From: an uncultured Bacteroidota bacterium
GTDB lineage: Bacteria; Bacteroidota; Bacteroidia; Flavobacteriales; Flavobacteriaceae
Length of the DNA: 64,000 nucleotides
Reading direction: 5' to 3'
Assembly (NCBI GenBank): GCA_902583445.1
Contig: CACHVZ010000004.1
Location: forward strand, 1 to 64,000
The notes under the pieces were generated by a model. The model ran no database searches and was not told where the DNA came from. It worked only from the letters and a program-made list of their open reading frames with translations. Position 1 is the stretch's first letter. Every line of letters starts with the position of its first letter. Positions 17,393 to 25,953 of this stretch are shown in pieces. Both the position numbers and the translations under genes were made by a program.

Positions 17393-18040
17393 TTACTTAA
17401 TAAGTTTATTAATTATTGATTTCCTGCCAATAGTTTTTGTTATAATGTCATTATTAATATCCCATCCTCGCGCAGGGCAATATTCCCTTCCATAAAAGAT
17501 TATCCTTAAATGGAGTTCATTCCATTTTTCTTTAGGAAAAATTCTTTTAGCATCTTTTTCAGTTCTTTCAACATTTTTTCCATTTGATAATCCCCATCTA
17601 AACATAAGCCTGTGTATATGAGTGTCAACTGGAAATGCTGGTTGTCCAAACCCTTGAGATACAACTACACTAGCTGTTTTATGGCCAACAGAGGGAAGTT
17701 CCTCCAACTTACTAATATCCTCTGGGACTTTACCATTGTATTTGTCAATTAATATTTTTGATAAATTCCAAATACCTTTTGACTTTGTAGGGGAGAGGCC
17801 AACAGGTTTAATTATCTCTCTAATCTCATCAATTGATAATTTGATCATATCATAAGGATTATCTGCCTTGTTAAATAGATTAGGTGTTATTTCGTTTACT
17901 TTCTTGTCAGTACTTTGTGCAGAGAGAAGAACAGCAATCATTAGAGTATAAGGGTCTTTATGATCTAAAGGGATTTCAAGGGTTGGATAAATTTCCTCAA
18001 GCTTATTTATTAGGAAATCAACTTTTTCTTTTAGTTTCAT
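17393..18040 (-). CDS. nth: Endonuclease III, lacking the iron-sulfur cysteines
   Basis: A 215-residue HhH-GPD DNA glycosylase/AP lyase of base excision repair. The helix-hairpin-helix LEELPSVGHKTASVV carries the catalytic Lys, and FPVDTHIHR carries the catalytic Asp. The usual C-terminal C-x6-C-x2-C-x5-C cluster is missing: only one Cys remains, in YCPARGWDINNDI. The cluster is structural rather than catalytic, so activity is likely kept. It is 22 bases upstream of the divergent uvrA on the same strand, making a small repair cluster, and divergent from bcp. Confidence 0.92.
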   Translation of the reverse strand: MKLKEKVDFLINKLEEIYPTLEIPLDHKDPYTLMIAVLLSAQSTDKKVNEITPNLFNKADNPYDMIKLSIDEIREIIKPVGLSPTKSKGIWNLSKILIDKYNGKVPEDISKLEELPSVGHKTASVVVSQGFGQPAFPVDTHIHRLMFRWGLSNGKNVERTEKDAKRIFPKEKWNELHLRIIFYGREYCPARGWDINNDIITKTIGRKSIINKLIK

Positions 18041-18065
18041 TTAATTACTTTTGAAAAAAAAAATT

Positions 18066-18512
18066 ATGTTAAAAGTAGGCGATAATATACCAAATATAAA
18101 TGTAACAACCCACAAGGGAGAAACTATTAACCTTGCAAATTTTAAAGGAAAGAAAGTTATCCTTTTCTTTTATCCAAGAGCAAATACCCCAGGTTGTACT
18201 GCACAAAGTTGTAATCTAAATGATAATTATTCTAAACTCACATCTCAGGGATATGAAGTTATTGGAGTAAGTCCTGACACTGTGGATAAGCAAAACAAGT
18301 TTGCTGATAAATTTGGATTCAAATATAACTTGTTAGCTGATGATTCTAGAGAATTAATTGATGCATATGGAGTTTGGGGAAAGAAAAAATTTAGAGGTAA
18401 TGAGTATGAAGGAGTTCTTAGAACTACATTTATAATTGATGAAAACGGAGTTATTGAAAGAGTAATTGATAAGGTCAACACGAAAGGCCATTCTGATCAA
18501 ATTCTTGATTAA
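18066..18512 (+). CDS. bcp: Thioredoxin-dependent peroxiredoxin (Bcp type)
   Basis: A 148-residue peroxiredoxin that reduces hydrogen and organic peroxides with thioredoxin as electron donor. The active site is ANTPGCTAQSCNLND: Thr-Pro-Gly-Cys (peroxidatic) with a second Cys five residues on (resolving), the atypical 2-Cys arrangement of Bcp/PrxQ. I chose the ATG at 18066 (MLKVGDNIPN); an in-frame TTG at 18051 would add only Lys-rich residues. It is divergent from nth across 25 bases, so the two share a promoter region. Confidence 0.94.
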   Translation: MLKVGDNIPNINVTTHKGETINLANFKGKKVILFFYPRANTPGCTAQSCNLNDNYSKLTSQGYEVIGVSPDTVDKQNKFADKFGFKYNLLADDSRELIDAYGVWGKKKFRGNEYEGVLRTTFIIDENGVIERVIDKVNTKGHSDQILD

Positions 18513-19940
18513 CTACTTATAACCAAACATCTTTTTCTTAATTATCAAATCGGAAACACCTTCTGGTAGTTTATCTTCCCATCCAGGAGTTTTATTCTTA
18601 ATTTGTTTTAGTACGTCTTTTGAGAAAATACTGAGATAATCTTTGTTAAATTCTAAGTCACGAATCTTATCATTAACCTTGAAGTATTTATAAAATTCTT
18701 TCATGTTATCTTCAAGTTTTAAGTTATTAGAGTCGATTACATTGTCTTTTTGTTTATCTAATACTGGATATAGGTATATTTTCATGTTATTCTTGAAAAT
18801 ATTACCAAAAGCCTCCAATATTCCTCCTTTTACACCATCATAATATTTTTCATCAAAAATTTCTATAAGATTTGATACTCCCATAGTTAACCCTAGTTGT
18901 TTTTTTGTATAACTAGTTAAATATTTAACAAGCTTATAATACTCTGAAAAGTTTGAAATCATAACCATATGACCTAGTGAACATAATAATTTCGCTCGAT
19001 CTAAATAGTCACTATCATCAATATCCCCTGTTGACCTTAAGTTAGAGAGGGTAATTTCAAGTAATACTATTGTATTCTCTTTCTTGACACCTTTTTCCTC
19101 TAAAAATGCTTCAAGAGATTTTTTAAACATTTCTTCATTCACTTTAGTTATTGGCCTATAGCTTCCTCTGAGTGTTAATATATTCTTTTTGTATAAAACT
19201 TGAGCAGGTAAGACATTAGTCCCTGTCTCATCAAAAACAACTGCATCAGTCATTCCTAGTCTGACTAGTTCAAGACTTATTAATCTATTGTCAACATCTT
19301 TAAAGAGTGGACCGTTAAAGTTAATAGTATCAATTTCAATTGATTGATCATCAATATGATCATATAAGTATTTCATCAACTTAAGTGGCTCATTATGCTT
19401 ATAAAAAGCACCATAAATAAGATTAACACCCATTATACCAAGACTTTCCTGTTGAAGTTTAGCCTCGTTTTGATGAAATCTTAAATGAAGTTTAATTTCA
19501 GAATAGTCATCATTTGGGTCAGTCTGAAAACGAATACCCATCCATCCATGACCTTTAAATTTTTTTACAAAATCAATTGTAGCAACTGTATTAGCATAAA
19601 CAAAAAAGAATTTATCTGGATACTCATCCCTCGAAATTCTTTTTTCTAGTAGATTCATTTCGTGGGAAAGCATTTTATCTAATCTATTCTGTGTAACATA
19701 TCTTGAATCATCCTCCTTACCATATATACTATCACTAAAACTCTTGTCATAAGCGCTCATTGACTTAGCAATTGTTCCTGATGCAGCACCAACCCTATAA
19801 AAATGTCTAGCTACCTCTTGACCAGCACCAATTTCAACAAAAGTTCCGTAAATATTCTCGTTTAGATTTATTCTTAAAGACTTTCTTTGTAATGAAGGTC
19901 TTGATTCATAATCCTTATCCCCAGGAAGAATAATATTCAT
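18513..19940 (-). CDS. Conserved protein of unknown function (about 475 residues)
   Basis: I recognise this as a conserved family of Bacteroidota but not its function; I recall database names such as 'TonB-dependent receptor' or 'nicotinate-nucleotide adenylyltransferase', and neither fits what I see. There is no signal peptide, barrel or plug domain. Notable segments are NIYGTFVEIGAGQEVARHF near residue 28, GVNLIYGAFYK, and LLEITLSNLRSTGDIDDSDY near 295. It looks soluble and cytoplasmic. The start ATG at 19940 follows an in-frame TTG directly, which I reject. It converges with bcp with no gap. Confidence 0.7.
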   Translation of the reverse strand: MNIILPGDKDYESRPSLQRKSLRINLNENIYGTFVEIGAGQEVARHFYRVGAASGTIAKSMSAYDKSFSDSIYGKEDDSRYVTQNRLDKMLSHEMNLLEKRISRDEYPDKFFFVYANTVATIDFVKKFKGHGWMGIRFQTDPNDDYSEIKLHLRFHQNEAKLQQESLGIMGVNLIYGAFYKHNEPLKLMKYLYDHIDDQSIEIDTINFNGPLFKDVDNRLISLELVRLGMTDAVVFDETGTNVLPAQVLYKKNILTLRGSYRPITKVNEEMFKKSLEAFLEEKGVKKENTIVLLEITLSNLRSTGDIDDSDYLDRAKLLCSLGHMVMISNFSEYYKLVKYLTSYTKKQLGLTMGVSNLIEIFDEKYYDGVKGGILEAFGNIFKNNMKIYLYPVLDKQKDNVIDSNNLKLEDNMKEFYKYFKVNDKIRDLEFNKDYLSIFSKDVLKQIKNKTPGWEDKLPEGVSDLIIKKKMFGYK

Positions 19941-20003
19941 CAATTTTTTTATAAAATTACAAAGATTAAATTATAAAAAGAATAAATTATCATAGATTTA
20001 TGT

Positions 20004-20774
20004 ATGCTAAAAATAACTTTTTTAGGAACAGGTACTTCACAGGGTATTCCGGTTATAGGAAGTGATCATCCAGTATCTTTCAGTAAAGATCTGAAAGATA
20101 AAAGACTTAGATCCTCCATTTTAGTTCAATATGGTGATATTGCCTTTAATATTGACTGTGGACCTGACTTTAGACAGCAAATGTTGAGAACTGATTGTAA
20201 AAAACTTGATGCAATTATTTTCACTCATGAGCATGCTGATCATACATCTGGTATTGATGATACTAGACCATATTTTTTTAGACAGGGAAGTATTCCAATT
20301 TATCTTCATGAAAGAGTACTAAATTCATTAAAAGAAAGATTTGCATATGTTTTTGATCCAACTAATAAATATCCAGGCGCACCAGACTTTGATGTGAATC
20401 TAATAAATAAGGATAGTAACTTTCAGATTAAAGACTTAACAATAATACCAGTTGAATCTATGCATATGAAGATTCCAGTATTAGGTTTTAGAATTAATAA
20501 TTTTGCATATCTAACCGATGTTAAGACAATCCATAAAGAAGAACTAGAAAAGTTAAAAAATCTTGATGTTTTAGTCATTAATGCTTTAAGGTTTGATCCA
20601 CATCCATCACATTTGAATGTTGATGAAGCGATTGAAATTATCAATCAAATAAATCCAAAAACAACATATTTTACGCATATAAGTCATAATATGGGTTTCC
20701 ATGAGGAGGTCTGTGAAAAGCTTCCAGCTAATGTAAGTCTTGCTTATGATGGATTAGTAGTTGAATTAGATTAA
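20004..20774 (+). CDS. MBL-fold metal-dependent hydrolase (PhnP-like)
   Basis: A 256-residue metallo-beta-lactamase-fold protein. The start FLGTGTSQGIPVIG is typical of the PhnP/RNase Z-like group, the metal motif is FTHEHADHTSGIDD (HxHxDH), and further ligands lie in DCGPDF, in YLTDVK (Asp) and in THISHNMGFHEE. PhnP members cleave cyclic phosphodiesters; the true substrate here is unknown. It overlaps the convergent esterase gene by 4 bases. Confidence 0.85.
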   Translation: MLKITFLGTGTSQGIPVIGSDHPVSFSKDLKDKRLRSSILVQYGDIAFNIDCGPDFRQQMLRTDCKKLDAIIFTHEHADHTSGIDDTRPYFFRQGSIPIYLHERVLNSLKERFAYVFDPTNKYPGAPDFDVNLINKDSNFQIKDLTIIPVESMHMKIPVLGFRINNFAYLTDVKTIHKEELEKLKNLDVLVINALRFDPHPSHLNVDEAIEIINQINPKTTYFTHISHNMGFHEEVCEKLPANVSLAYDGLVVELD

Positions 20775-21412
20775 ATACCTGTATCGTTAATCCAATTTAT
20801 TAAGCTAATTAAGTTTTCTTGAGATATTGTATGACCAGAATCAAATTTATGATAACTCAAATCATTTTTTTTTGAAAGTTTTAATATATGATTATCAACT
20901 ATACTTAAAGGAATAACATCATCTAAGGAACCATGTGAGCAATAGATTAGTCTATTTGTGTATGATTCTAGATCATTATTAAGGTAGCTAGGATGAATGA
21001 AAGAACTAATAGGAATAACTCTTCTAAAATTAGAGCTATTGTCTAGGCCTAATTTCCAACATATACTGCCACCCTGACTAAAACCTAAAATTGATACGTC
21101 TTCTTTATTTAGATTCTCTTTTTCGATTAATGAATTAATATTATTCATTATCATCTCAATACTTTCATTTATCTCTTTATATCTTTTATCTAAATTGTTC
21201 TCAAGTATATCTGAATAGTCTATATTAAACCATGAATATCCACCAAATGGAAGCCTTATTGGAGCATCAAAAGAAACTACAGTATATGATTTAGGAAATA
21301 ACTGTTCGAGTGAAAATAAATCCTCTTTATTACTTCCATATCCATGAAACATAAAGATACTTGAGGGTTTTGAAGGCTTTTCAGATCTTCTTATCAGATA
21401 CTCTAGATCCAT
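20771..21412 (-). CDS. Alpha/beta hydrolase, carboxylesterase/phospholipase type
   Basis: A 213-residue serine hydrolase. The oxyanion-hole loop is FMFHGYGSNKED, the nucleophile sits in LGFSQGGSI, the acid in HGSLDDVIP and the His in FDSGHTIS, the order of the YpfH/EstB-like carboxylesterase family. No signal peptide is seen, so it is cytoplasmic. It overlaps the upstream dihydroorotase-like gene by 10 bases and is probably cotranscribed with it. The substrate is unknown. Confidence 0.85.
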   Translation of the reverse strand: MDLEYLIRRSEKPSKPSSIFMFHGYGSNKEDLFSLEQLFPKSYTVVSFDAPIRLPFGGYSWFNIDYSDILENNLDKRYKEINESIEMIMNNINSLIEKENLNKEDVSILGFSQGGSICWKLGLDNSSNFRRVIPISSFIHPSYLNNDLESYTNRLIYCSHGSLDDVIPLSIVDNHILKLSKKNDLSYHKFDSGHTISQENLISLINWINDTGI

Positions 21413-22665
21413 AATTTATTTAATGTGGCTTTATTATTATTAATTGCCCCATAAACAATACCCTTTAGATTTTTATCTAAAAACGCACAGTTATTTGAAG
21501 ATGAAAGTATATGATTTTCTGAAAAAACATAATTAACTTCTGGGTTAAAAATTGTCAAATCTGCCTTTGATCCAATTTCTATTGGACAATCTTCTATTTC
21601 AAAAACATCTTTTCTTCTTGTTAATATATCTATTGTCTTTTCTAATGTAAAATTATTGCATAGAAGACCAAATACACATTCTAAGGCAATTGTTCCGGGA
21701 AGTGCATCGTCAAAAACAACCTTTTTAAAATCATCATTAATAGGTTCATGCATGCTTGTAACAAAATCAATTGTCCCGTCAATTATTCCCTCTTTTAGTG
21801 CTTGTATATCAGAATTATCTCTTAGAGGAGGATTAAGTTTAAGATTAGTGTTGAAATCAATAATATCTTTATCACAAAGAGTAATATGAGTTAAACTTAC
21901 ACTAGATGTAATATCTAGATTTCTTTTCTTAGCATCTCTTATTAAATCTACTCCTTTTTTTGTGTTAACATATGGAATATGAAGTTTACCATTAGAATAT
22001 TCCAAAATTTCAATATCTCTGAAAATACTTATTGATTCTGATATTGGAGGTACACCTTTTAATCCAAGTTGAGTACTGACTATTCCCTCGTTGATTACTC
22101 CATTTTCTGATAGAAATTTATCCTGAGAAAATGAAATTATTCTTCCGCCAAAAGTTTTGGTGTATTCTAGTGATATTTTAAGAAGTGATGAGTCATTAAT
22201 TGACTGCTTATAATCCCCATATGCTACAGCTCCAGCAATCTTCATATCATACAATGGAGCTAAATCTTTACCGTTTGAATTATTAGTTAGACTACCAATT
22301 GGATATATCTGAGTAGTAGTATCAATCGATTTTCTTTTCAAGAATTCAATTGATGAATGATTATCAATAATTGGATCACAATTCGGATTTAAAAATATGG
22401 AAGTAAATCCAGATGATGCAGCTGTTTCTAATCCATTTGAAATAGTTTCCCTTTCTTCATATCCTGGCTCTCCAAAACTTACTGAAGTATCCATCCAGCC
22501 TCTTGAAACATGAAGGTTTTTAAGATCAATAATATTATTTGATTTAGTTTTGATGTTATCTGCAATGTCAACTATAACACCATCTTCGATCAGAATGTCT
22601 TTTATTTTGAAATTTAAATTACTCTTATTATCTACTATTGTTGTGCCTTTTAAGAGTATGCTCAT
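21403..22665 (-). CDS. Dihydroorotase-like protein lacking metal and catalytic residues
   Basis: The 420 residues follow the class I dihydroorotase/amidohydrolase fold from end to end (SILLKGTTIVDNKSNLNFKI; PLRDNSDIQALKEGIIDGTI; GSKADLTIFNPE). The family's metal motif DxHxHxREPG is replaced by MDTSVSFGEPGYEERET, so both His are missing, and the catalytic Asp of the TSDHxP motif is replaced by Met (VTSMHEP). I recall flavobacterial relatives with the same DxSVSFGEPG change. It may be a non-catalytic partner of aspartate carbamoyltransferase, as known for PyrC' proteins, or have a new role. It is usually annotated as pyrC, which I would not trust here. Confidence 0.8.
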   Translation of the reverse strand: MSILLKGTTIVDNKSNLNFKIKDILIEDGVIVDIADNIKTKSNNIIDLKNLHVSRGWMDTSVSFGEPGYEERETISNGLETAASSGFTSIFLNPNCDPIIDNHSSIEFLKRKSIDTTTQIYPIGSLTNNSNGKDLAPLYDMKIAGAVAYGDYKQSINDSSLLKISLEYTKTFGGRIISFSQDKFLSENGVINEGIVSTQLGLKGVPPISESISIFRDIEILEYSNGKLHIPYVNTKKGVDLIRDAKKRNLDITSSVSLTHITLCDKDIIDFNTNLKLNPPLRDNSDIQALKEGIIDGTIDFVTSMHEPINDDFKKVVFDDALPGTIALECVFGLLCNNFTLEKTIDILTRRKDVFEIEDCPIEIGSKADLTIFNPEVNYVFSENHILSSSNNCAFLDKNLKGIVYGAINNNKATLNKLWI

Positions 22666-22722
22666 TTAGAAAAGAATTTAACAAAATTAAATAAACTTAT
22701 TAATTCAATGGAAAAAAAATCA

Positions 22723-23502
22723 TTAAAAATTTTCATACACACCTAATCCAAATAAAGCAAAATCATATTTTACAGGGTCTTTTGGATCCATTTCTCTTAA
22801 TTTTAAATTTATTTCTTCAACAGCTTTTGAATCGTTAATATTTCTTTTAAGTAGACCTAGGAGTCTTGCAATTCTTCCTGTGTGAACATCTAATGGAAGT
22901 GAAAGCTCTGATTTATCAATTTTATTCCATAAGCCAAAGTCTACTCCTTTTTCATTTGATCTTACCATCCATCTTAGAAACATATTAAATCTTTTAGCAC
23001 TAGATCCATCAATAGGAGAGGGGAGGTGTTTTCTAGTTCTTATTGGATGATCTAAACTAAAGAATATCTCTTTAAAAGTTGAAATACGCTTCTGCAAATC
23101 ATTTCCATTTGAATTGTTTGATAATATTTCTTCTAGACCGTTATAATCTTTATAAATCCTTTTTAAGGAGACAATGAAATAATTTAAATCAGTAGAATTA
23201 AAAGTTCTATGGATTGAATCTCTTTCTTTATATAAGTCTTTATTAGTGTGATTTAAAATAAAATCAAAAGGCGAATTATCCATGAATTCGATAATTTTCT
23301 TTGCGCTATTAATAATAGATTTTCTATTTCCCCATGAAATTATGGATGTAATAAATCCTGATATCTCTATATCTTCTTTCTTAGTAAAAGAGTGAGGTAT
23401 TAAAATAGGATCATCTTTAATAAACTCCAGACTTTCATATTGATAAGATTTTTCATCTAGAAAATCTTTCAAATCTGGAATATTAAACTTTGATTTTACC
23501 AT
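22723..23502 (-). CDS. TIGR02757 family protein
   Basis: A 259-residue protein of the TIGR02757 (DUF2400) family. Characteristic stretches are the N-terminal DPILIPHSFTKKEDIEISGF, LFLRWMVRSNEKGVDFGLW near residue 190, and LPLDVHTGRIARLLGLL near 210, the last resembling the helix with Asp found in HhH DNA glycosylases. Function is not established. I chose the ATG at 23502; it overlaps the ABC ATPase gene by 20 bases, so both are in one transcript. Confidence 0.85.
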   Translation of the reverse strand: MVKSKFNIPDLKDFLDEKSYQYESLEFIKDDPILIPHSFTKKEDIEISGFITSIISWGNRKSIINSAKKIIEFMDNSPFDFILNHTNKDLYKERDSIHRTFNSTDLNYFIVSLKRIYKDYNGLEEILSNNSNGNDLQKRISTFKEIFFSLDHPIRTRKHLPSPIDGSSAKRFNMFLRWMVRSNEKGVDFGLWNKIDKSELSLPLDVHTGRIARLLGLLKRNINDSKAVEEINLKLREMDPKDPVKYDFALFGLGVYENF

Positions 23503-24148
23503 CAACTATTTGAAGTTTTCTGTCACACTTTTTAGCGTTTTCTGGATTATGAGTTACAATTACAATAGAACAATCATAATCATCTCTAAGTTTATAAAAT
23601 ATATCAAATAAAATCTTTGAATTTATTGAATCAAGATTACCTGTAGGTTCATCAGCAAAAATAATCTTTGGGTTATTTATCATCGCTCGAGCTATTGCAG
23701 CTCTTTGCTTTTCACCTCCAGAAAGTGTATTTGGTTTTTTATTTTTTAATTTACCTAAACCAAAATAGCTAATTAGGCTATTTGCATTGTCAGCTACTTT
23801 ACTATCATTTTTAATCCATCCAGGAAGACAAATATTTTCCATGACATTTAGTTCTGGAATTAACTCATGGAACTGAAATACAAATCCAATCTTTGTATTT
23901 CTAAGTTTGGACAAATCAGCATTACTTAGATTAAAAATATTTTCTCCATCAATAATTAATGATGAATTAGTGTTTTCATCTGGTTTGTCAAGTGTACTAA
24001 GTATATTTAATAAAGTAGTTTTACCTGCACCAGAAGAACCTGATATTGCAATAATTTCAGATTTTTTTATTTCAATATCAATATCATCAAGAACTTTCCT
24101 GCCTTGAAAACTTTTTGAAATACCTTTAGCTGATAGCAATAATTCCAT
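23483..24148 (-). CDS. ABC transporter ATP-binding protein, LolD/MacB type
   Basis: A 221-residue ATPase subunit: Walker A GSSGAGKTTL, Q-loop FVFQFHELIPELNV, signature LSGGEKQRAAIARAM, Walker B IIFADEPTGNLD and the switch His in VIVTHNPENA. The sequence is of the MacB/LolD/FtsE group, and LolD would release lipoproteins from the inner membrane. No permease gene is next to it, so the partner (LolCE-like) must be elsewhere. It is divergent from msrA and overlaps TIGR02757 downstream. Confidence 0.9.
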   Translation of the reverse strand: MELLLSAKGISKSFQGRKVLDDIDIEIKKSEIIAISGSSGAGKTTLLNILSTLDKPDENTNSSLIIDGENIFNLSNADLSKLRNTKIGFVFQFHELIPELNVMENICLPGWIKNDSKVADNANSLISYFGLGKLKNKKPNTLSGGEKQRAAIARAMINNPKIIFADEPTGNLDSINSKILFDIFYKLRDDYDCSIVIVTHNPENAKKCDRKLQIVDGKIKV

Positions 24149-24186
24149 ACTTTTACAATATAAATCTTTTAGTTTAAAATCTAAAA

Positions 24187-24714
24187 ATGAATAGTAGTAT
24201 ATATTTAGGAGGTGGATGTTTTTGGTGTATTGAATCGGTATTTAAAAAAGTTAATGGAATTACATTCACATCACCTGGATATATGGGTGGTAAAAATGAT
24301 AATCCCACTTATGAAGAAGTTTGTGAGGGGTATACAAATCATGTTGAAGTAGTTGAATTACAGTACGATCAAACAATAGATTTAAACCAAATTTTAAATA
24401 TTTTTTTCACTGTCCATGATCCTACATCTATTAATAGACAAGGTGCTGATGTTGGAACTCAGTATAGATCTGCTATTTTTTGCAGACCAGAAGAAAGGTC
24501 ATCTATTGTAAATTTTATTCAAGAACTTGAAAGCCAAGGTATTTTTAAAGATAAGATTGTAACAGAGGTTAATGATATTCAAAAGTTTTTTGTAGCTGAG
24601 GATTATCATCATGATTATTTTACAAAAAACCCTGAAAATTCATACTGTCAGGCAGTGATTAATCCAAAATTAAATAAGTTGAGATCTTCATTTTTAGGGT
24701 TAATCTCTGAATAA
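24187..24714 (+). CDS. msrA: Peptide-methionine (S)-S-oxide reductase
   Basis: MsrA repairs oxidised methionine in proteins. The active site GGGCFWCIESVF carries the catalytic Cys near residue 11, followed by YMGG, EVCEGYTNHVEVVEL, HDPTSINRQGADVGTQYRS and EDYHHDYF, all conserved in the family. At 175 residues it is full length, with no signal peptide. It overlaps the convergent membrane-protein gene by 15 bases. With bcp in the same window it belongs to oxidative-damage defence. Confidence 0.96.
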   Translation: MNSSIYLGGGCFWCIESVFKKVNGITFTSPGYMGGKNDNPTYEEVCEGYTNHVEVVELQYDQTIDLNQILNIFFTVHDPTSINRQGADVGTQYRSAIFCRPEERSSIVNFIQELESQGIFKDKIVTEVNDIQKFFVAEDYHHDYFTKNPENSYCQAVINPKLNKLRSSFLGLISE

Positions 24715-25002
24715 GAAACCCAAGCCAAATAGTTTCAAAAACTTTTTTACAAACTTGAAGAAGAAGTTAAACTGAAAAAAAACAAACCCAAAGAACAACA
24801 AAAGCACTTGGTAAATTGGCATAATTATAACGAGCTGTAGAATAAACTTTAAGAAACCATTCATCTCAATTTCTCCAAACAGAAAGTCAGTTGTAGGACC
24901 AGATATAGCAGCGCTTGTAGATCCTGTAATAGCAAAGACAATTAGGATAATTACTAATTGAAAATTAGATTTTATACCCCATTTTCCTTTAAGTTTTTTC
25001 AT
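24700..25002 (-). CDS. DUF6787-like small membrane protein
   Basis: A 100-residue protein with two strong hydrophobic segments (about residues 15-35 and 50-80). It opens LKGKWGIKSNFQLVIILIVFA followed by the GSTSA turn, a pattern I associate with the DUF6787 family of flavobacteria; function unknown. Its start overlaps the stop of serA by one base (25002), so it is translationally coupled to serine synthesis genes, though no link in function is evident. Confidence 0.65.
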   Translation of the reverse strand: MKKLKGKWGIKSNFQLVIILIVFAITGSTSAAISGPTTDFLFGEIEMNGFLKFILQLVIIMPIYQVLLLFFGFVFFQFNFFFKFVKKFLKLFGLGFLFRD

Positions 25003-25952
25003 TAATTTAAAATCTCGTTAATCTTTTCGGCAAGTTCAACTCCAATTCTGTCTTGAGCTTCACCAGTTGCAGCACCTATATGAGGGGTAAGTGAGACATT
25101 TGAATTCATTAATATCTTTATACTAGGATTAGGTTCATTTTCAAAAGTATCAACACCTGCAAAAGAAATTTTACCTGACTCCAGATTTTTTAAAAGTTCT
25201 TCTTCATTAATTATTCCTCCTCTAGATAAATTTAATAGTCCAACACCATCTTTCATCTTGGCAATTTCCTTTGAATCTATAATATACTTGTCTGATGCAG
25301 GAATATGTACAGAAATAAAATCAGAGTTTTCTAGAACCTCCTCAAATGCTGATGAAGTCATATTAAATGAGATATTCTGACCATCAAAGAACTCAATCTC
25401 TAGTGATGCTTCATGAATAAATTTATCAAAAAAAACAACTTCCATTCCAATACCAATTGCAATCTTTGCAACTTCTTGACCAATTCTACCAAAACCAATA
25501 ATACCTATTTTTTTACCAGCTAATTCTCTACCAGCAGCATATGATTTTTTAAGTTCTTTAAACTTTGAGTCACCATCTAGAGGCATGCTTCTATTGGATT
25601 CATGAAGAAACCTTACACATCCAAATAGATGAGAAAAAACTAGTTCAGCTACTGATTTAGATGAAGCTGCTGGAGTGTTTATGACATTAATATTTTTGGA
25701 TTTAGCATATTCTACATCAATGTTATCCATTCCAACTCCACCTCTTCCAATTATCTTAAGACTTGGACAATTATCAATAATATCTTTTCTTACCTGTGTT
25801 GCACTTCTAACTAATAAGGTTGAAATCGAGTTTTCATTTATGTAATTAACAAGTTGATCTTGTGCAACTGTTGTTAAATCAACATTAAACCCATATTCCT
25901 CTAGTTTGTTTTTTCCAGATTCAGAAATTCCATCATTAGCAAGTATATTCAT
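25002..25952 (-). CDS. serA: D-3-phosphoglycerate dehydrogenase
   Basis: SerA oxidises 3-phosphoglycerate, the first step of serine synthesis. The NAD-binding motif is GKKIGIIGFGRIGQEVA, and the catalytic set is visible as Arg in NLSRGGIINE, Glu in DTFENEPNP and His in TPHIGAATGEAQ. With the ATG at 25952 (MNILANDGISESGK) it has 316 residues and no ACT domain, a short form. I prefer this start because it begins one base after the serC stop; the upstream ATG at 25973 would overlap serC. Confidence 0.94.
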   Translation of the reverse strand: MNILANDGISESGKNKLEEYGFNVDLTTVAQDQLVNYINENSISTLLVRSATQVRKDIIDNCPSLKIIGRGGVGMDNIDVEYAKSKNINVINTPAASSKSVAELVFSHLFGCVRFLHESNRSMPLDGDSKFKELKKSYAAGRELAGKKIGIIGFGRIGQEVAKIAIGIGMEVVFFDKFIHEASLEIEFFDGQNISFNMTSSAFEEVLENSDFISVHIPASDKYIIDSKEIAKMKDGVGLLNLSRGGIINEEELLKNLESGKISFAGVDTFENEPNPSIKILMNSNVSLTPHIGAATGEAQDRIGVELAEKINEILN

Positions 25953-25953
25953 A

